Position numbers and translations under genes: made by a program. From NCBI GenBank assembly GCA_000320545.1, contig ADNK01000964.1, positions 1-25,007 of the forward strand: a DNA stretch of 25,007 bases. The letters are read 5' to 3'. The notes beneath the pieces are model-generated. The model worked only from the letters and a program-made list of their open reading frames with translations, was not told the DNA's origin and did no database searches. How positions within the stretch are numbered: the stretch's first letter is position 1; every line of letters begins with the position of its first letter. Positions 21,033 to 25,007 of the stretch are shown here, one piece after another. The DNA comes from Bigelowiella natans CCMP2755. Lineage: Eukaryota > Cercozoa > Chlorarachniophyceae.

Positions 21033-22538
21033 TTAAAGACCTTTCCAAACCCTCTTCATCATGAGCTCAAAATAGTCATCACTGTCTATGGTTGCGCTAA
21101 TTAGTTTGTAATAGTCCTGCCATTCTTCTAGGGTAATGACACCGTCTTGAACTCCAGCCTTTTCGAAGTGATTGAGAAATTGGGAGAGGACTTGTGTTCC
21201 AGTCATTTTCCCGTCCAAAACTTCAGGGTCACTCGCAGGAGTGTACACACCTTTTAAATCCTGGAGAGTAATTTTGCCATCGCGCGTCTTATCCATAATT
21301 TTAAAAGCACCGTTGATAAGCATTATTCGCCTGTTGTTAGGCTCGTCACTAAGGCCGAGCAAAAATTCGTTGTAGTTCAATTTTCCATTTTTATCCTTGT
21401 CGTAACTGCTAAAAGCTAGCTTGTATTCCTCTGGTTTGAGATGAACACCCTTCTCCTTGAGTCCTTTTGTGAATTCCTCCTCAGTAAGGATCCCATCTGA
21501 ATTAGAATTCATGGTCCGAAAGATTTGTTTCAGTGAAGCAAGACCACGAATGCCTCCCCTCTTTATGAGTTCATTTTTTATTGTTTGGAGCGCGATGCGT
21601 AGAGGTCGATCCCCATCTTTCGTCATTCCCGCCTCCATGGAGGGATCACTAGCCGTCAAGAACGCCCAGAAATTTGCAGATGTTTCTCCTTTGGCCGCGT
21701 TGTCAGCTGTGAGCCTCCCAGCCTTTTCATGCATAAGGACCTGCTTTCTCTTTGTTGACGTTTGCGTGTCACAGCAGACCTCGAATTCAGTGCCAAAGTC
21801 ATTATGGTACTTGTTCATGTCGCTACAGAGGCCCTTTCCAGTACGTTTATGGAGAATCACTATCTCAGCGTTGCAAGGAACCGGCAGCCCATCGTACTCA
21901 AACCTGGTGTTCACATCTCGATGCCCAACCTTGAAGACTGTATCAACACTGCTGTCGACAGACATATTGACCAGTTGTTTTTTGGAAATCTTGGAGAACT
22001 GCATTGGACTAAGCGGCACGGATGCAAGCTGGAGTTGCTTTTTCGTTAGTAGGGGGTTTACTTTCAACGTGAAGGATTGGCCAAACAGCAAATAGTCCCC
22101 GGTCTTCGTCTTTTTATCTCCAGGTGCAACTGAAATCACAAACACATTTCTCGCAACCGGCCCTTTGGTGACTGTTGAAGTGGTAACTGCGTATGCTTCG
22201 ATGTTGCCGGCATCCCTATCAGTAATGTCTGTCGACAAGACGCCTTCAGTCCTCACAGAGTATAGCATGACATAATCCCCAAAACGAACGTTTCCGTCTT
22301 TCGAGTATGTAAGCCCCGAAGGCTTGAGACTTCCTTGCATATTCCTATGAATTTGATTGATCATAAGCTGGCCACGAGCTTTCCTCTCCAGATACTTTCG
22401 GATTTTATCCTAAAACACAAGCAAAATCACAACGCTACCGATAGGGGCAAATGCAATGCGCACCTCTTGCAAGTTGAGATCCTCATACCAATTTCCGATT
22501 CGAGTCTTTCTCGAGTACCTCGCTGGCCCTTCGTCCAT
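21033..22538 (-). CDS. CFAP161-like ciliary protein fused to a calcyphosine-like EF-hand module
   Basis: CFAP161 is a microtubule inner protein of ciliary doublets. Exon 1 is 22538-22464 and encodes 25 residues ending NLQE, the intron is 22463-22410 (54 nt), and exon 2 is 22409-21033: 483 residues ending TAA. The N-terminal 300 residues follow the CFAP161 plan: RIGNWYEDLNLQE at 13-25, then KARGQL, a GDYVMLYS block, RNVFVIS, RFEYDGLPVP and NFWAFLT. From about residue 310 there are four EF-hands: N-S-N-S-D-G...E, D-K-D-K-N-G...E, D-K-T-R-D-G...D and a last one with DGVITLEE. The ending, FELMMKRVWKGL, is calcyphosine-like. Animal CFAP161 is about 300 residues and lacks this tail. Calcium control of a doublet inner protein is inference. 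The frame is intact. Confidence 0.88.
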
Positions 22539-23223
22539 TATTTTACGGTTGAGCGGGGTGTTGCAATCTGGCGTTACTCAGGCGTACAAAGGGGAGAGGT
22601 TTAAGATCAAAACGGGAACTAGAAATTTGACAAATGTCATAAATGCAATATATTTTGGTTATAAGACAACATAAAATAGTTATTTTATGCGTTTTCCTGA
22701 GAGGCGTTTCCTAACCAAATAAGAATCGTTTTATGTCTCAATCGCACGGAAATGGCCCCATTAAGCCTCCCGCTTTTTTTAAAAATAAATAAAAATCGGT
22801 GTGTTTTGGTCGCGCAATTGCTCGAAATCTTGTGTTCTCAAAAAGCAACATTTTTATCGGATATATTACCGATGCCACCTTGTGTCCGCTCACTGGTCGA
22901 GGCATATCTGGATGTGGAACCATAAGCGTCTTCAAGGGAAGGGGTCGTTTCATACACCGGAACATATCGTATGAAAAGCGAGCAGGAGTTTCGATTTGTT
23001 GTATTTGTTGTGCAGCTGATAGGTTTTGCGCAGGCTCCAGGTATAACTACTACCGAGCAGACCGGCACGCACAGATCACGTCGGTGATTTTGTTGACGAC
23101 CCCGGTTTGCCGAGAGCACATTTCGCACAACCAGAGTTCGCGCTTGTTACACGCTGTGTCGGCCGCCGCAGACCGCCACGTGGGAATCGCTTTGTTTTCT
23201 CACCCTCGAGCTCGGCAGATCAG
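22539..23223. promoter_or_regulatory. Divergent region upstream of CFAP161-like gene and the 23224 gene
   Basis: It must hold the promoters of both flanking genes. The left half (22610-22800) is AT-rich. The right half has several overlapping open frames, including one on the minus strand listed separately. No clear promoter element was recognised. Confidence 0.4.
22838..23128 (-). CDS. Doubtful single-exon small protein, 96 residues
   Basis: An ATG-to-stop frame on the minus strand encodes 96 residues. The last 40 or so, with VPVYETTPSLEDAYGSTSRY, have a normal protein-like mix of residues; the first half is rich in Cys, Arg and Thr and less convincing. It lies head to head with the plus-strand gene at 23224, only 95 bp away. 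Plus-strand frames are open over the same bases, so coding strand is unsettled. No family was recognised. Confidence 0.25.
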   Translation of the reverse strand: MRNVLSANRGRQQNHRRDLCVPVCSVVVIPGACAKPISCTTNTTNRNSCSLFIRYVPVYETTPSLEDAYGSTSRYASTSERTQGGIGNISDKNVAF

Positions 23224-23984
23224 ATGCAGCTTGTGTGCAGGAACGACATTGCGCCTGCAGCCGTTGTGTGGGCGGACGGGGAGAGTGTAGGGGAAGGAAG
23301 AAGCAGCGAACAACACGTCGCCGTCACACACCCAACTCTTGGAGTGCAAGTATACACGGTATGTGCACAATAATTGACCACTCGCTTATCTACGCATTAA
23401 GTTGCTGATTACCAAGGCGTTGATTGTGAATGTATTACACTTGCAGGGTAGCTCGTTCTCCCTTAAAGCAACATTTATCTGCCCCCCTGGAGAGAAGCCC
23501 CTGGCTGCTCCTATTGTCCCACATGCTACCTCAGGTCATTGTAGAATAATAGTATGATGCAACACTTGCAATTCTTGCTGTTTCGTAAAATAATGGTAAC
23601 TTAAAATGTGAGGTTCTACAGTAAATTATTGTCTATGTTATTTATGGGGTTAGTATGAAAACACGCGCTCGCAAGAGCGCATAGAATTTCAAAAGATTAT
23701 GTCACGAAGTTATCATATATGATCGACGACTTATATTACAAATGAAAGGCCAACTGCTGTGCCTTCAAGATGACGGTTTGAGCGCTTTGGCATGGAAAAT
23801 CGGTCATGGGGAATCTTTAGAACGATCTGCGAGGAAGCTCCAACTTCGAGACTCAGGGGTCCCGGGAATAGCAGCCATATCTAGCATTGGGATTATACCG
23901 GAGATTGTTGGATTCGATGATGATGGCACTGTGTCGATGCTGCAGATTCCGAAGTCACCAGAGGAAACAAAGGTGTCTTTCTAA
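23224..23984 (+). CDS. Three-exon gene of unknown function, 152 residues
   Basis: Exons 23224-23358, 23447-23534 and 23749-23984 join in frame through GT-AG introns of 88 and 214 nt, ending TAA. The product is a mixed, soluble-looking protein with no signal peptide or membrane segment. Short blocks such as HPTLGVQVYTGSSFSL, GQLLCLQDDG and VGFDDDGTVSMLQIP suggest beta-strands and turns, perhaps part of a propeller, but no family was recognised. The frame stays open upstream of this ATG to about 23107 without another ATG, so an upstream exon is possible. An alternative donor at 23973 (AAG/GTGTCT) with an acceptor near 24086 would replace the last four residues with a basic tail ending near 24210. 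Confidence 0.6.
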
Positions 23985-24401
23985 TCCACACGACTACGCG
24001 TACAACGGCAGAAGTTATGTCGTCAAGTTGGTCGAATACCGACCGCTATTTTAATCAATATCTTGTGTATTTTTTTAAAAACAAGGTTGTTACTAGCGCT
24101 CGGTTCCGCCCACAAAGCATGAAGAAAGAGGGGAGGAGACGTTTAGTATGGTCCAACACATTCCACGGGGTCCGACAACAATCAAATCAAACGCACCACT
24201 TTTTAGAATAATTAAATGCAAAATCACACACTTAGAGATTATAGACTGTGTTGTTTGCTGAGGAAAGATACCGAACACAACACTCCATAACTTCTCCCGA
24301 CAAAACACGCAAACCAGCGTAGTGTGTACGTGCTCGCGAGTGTACGCGTCCCATTCTTCACGTCAGAACAAATTGAGGGCCCTGCGGTTGTATGTTGACA
24401 G
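23985..24401. other. Intergenic or intronic stretch, nothing firm
   Basis: Apart from the possible alternative 3' exon of the previous gene (about 24086-24210), no feature is supported here. The sequence is of ordinary composition and has no repeats. Confidence 0.4.
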
Positions 24402-24870
24402 GGCGGGAAGACTCGAGGGTTCGGACTTGCGATTTATGAAGAAGAAGAAGAAGAGAATGGTGAAAGTAGGACGGTTGGAGAGGGCGCTACTGAGACAAAG
24501 AGCAACAGGAGGAGGAGTGCGAGAAAGAGGCGGAACTCCAAGACGTCAAAGCCCCAAAGCGATCCAGCTCCAACGCGAAAGCATAATCATCCATATACCC
24601 TCAACACGTTTGCGTTTTCGAGAGGGGGAGGGGGTGGCACATCTTCGAAGAAGAGTCATGCGAATGCGCCTATAAGACTGCTGAACTCAATGACACTCCG
24701 GCCACCGTCGCTGGTATGGATAGCAAGAAACACTGGAGGGGGGGGGGGGGGGGTCGTACGTGCCTCCTCTCTTTGATCTGATATTATCTTCAACTTGCAA
24801 TATGTGGGATCCGACAGACTCCACTCTCTCCATCTCTCCATCTCATTAGCAAGAAAGAAATCCGTTGTAG
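24402..24870 (+). CDS. Possible terminal exons of an unknown gene
   Basis: After an acceptor-like TTGACAG (AG at 24400-24401) the frame is open for 104 codons (24402-24713) to a donor GTATGG. A TTAG acceptor at 24846-24849 then gives seven codons ending TAG at 24870. The start reads KTRGFGLAIYEEEEE, close to the RNP1 motif of RRM domains, then a Ser/Arg/Lys-rich low-complexity tail. A second frame, starting ATG and 117 residues long (24322-24675), is also open over the same purine-rich bases, so the coding frame is not certain. No upstream exon with the rest of an RRM was found. Confidence 0.35.
24738..24753. repeat. Poly-G run of 16
   Basis: Sixteen consecutive G follow a short purine stretch. 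The exact length is likely to be uncertain in any assembly, and the run has strong G-quadruplex potential. Confidence 0.9.
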
Positions 24871-25007
24871 TATCTCATTTCCCTCTTAATCATGTTATTT
24901 CTCTCTCATCATCCAGGGTCATATTGATATCACATGTTAGAAGTTTCTAGTATTGAATTTTGATCTAATTTGGATGATGAGACTAGGGCAGCGTCTCTCT
25001 CCTACTT

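Noticed and set aside
22799-23290. Plus-strand frame of 163 codons
   Set aside because: It overlaps the better-supported gene at 23224 in another frame, its composition changes halfway, and no family is recognised.

Overview
This window is nuclear DNA from a eukaryote. Its genes are split by short GT-AG introns (52 to 337 nt), it carries an LTR retrotransposon, and no bacterial gene order is visible. TAA and TGA both serve as stops, so the standard genetic code fits. Two genes belong to motile cilia (SPAG6/PF16 and a CFAP161-like protein), so the organism very probably makes flagella. A protist or alga is the best guess; the lineage cannot be fixed from the sequence alone.

Layout. (1) 112-3463, plus strand: the 3' four fifths of the U5 snRNP GTPase Snu114/EFTUD2, five exons, with microsatellites in most introns. 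(2) 3464-4441: a gene-free stretch very rich in CTAG and in the 12-bp palindrome CATGCTAGCATG. (3) 4442-10157: a complete Ty3/Gypsy-type LTR retrotransposon with two identical 326-bp LTRs and one uninterrupted 1657-codon Gag-Pol frame, inserted into that CTAG-rich stretch, which resumes at 10158. (4) 11194-12623, minus: a two-exon RNase H1. (5) 12775-13076, minus: a doubtful two-exon small gene. (6) 13459-14923, plus: a ten-exon TLC-domain membrane protein, hidden because its exons are only 41 to 165 nt. (7) 16181-17307, minus: a five-exon gene of unknown function. (8) 17643-19766, plus: SPAG6/PF16, with one apparent missing base in exon 3. (9) 19767-21032: another palindrome-rich gene-free stretch. 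(10) 21033-22538, minus: a CFAP161-like protein fused to a four-EF-hand calcyphosine-like module. (11) 23224-23984, plus: a three-exon gene of unknown function. (12) 24402-24870: a possible last pair of exons of another gene.

The host genes do not form one pathway: splicing (Snu114), RNA:DNA hybrid removal (RNase H1), membrane biology (TLC) and axoneme structure (SPAG6 and CFAP161-like, which converge tail to tail). The points most worth a second look are the apparently very young retroelement with an unusual integrase and an unrecognised C-terminal domain, the structured LTR, the TLC gene, the SPAG6 frameshift, the CFAP161/EF-hand fusion and the CTAG-rich islands. All splice models were built by hand from reading frame, GT/AG sites, intron phase and remembered family sequence; none has transcript support here.
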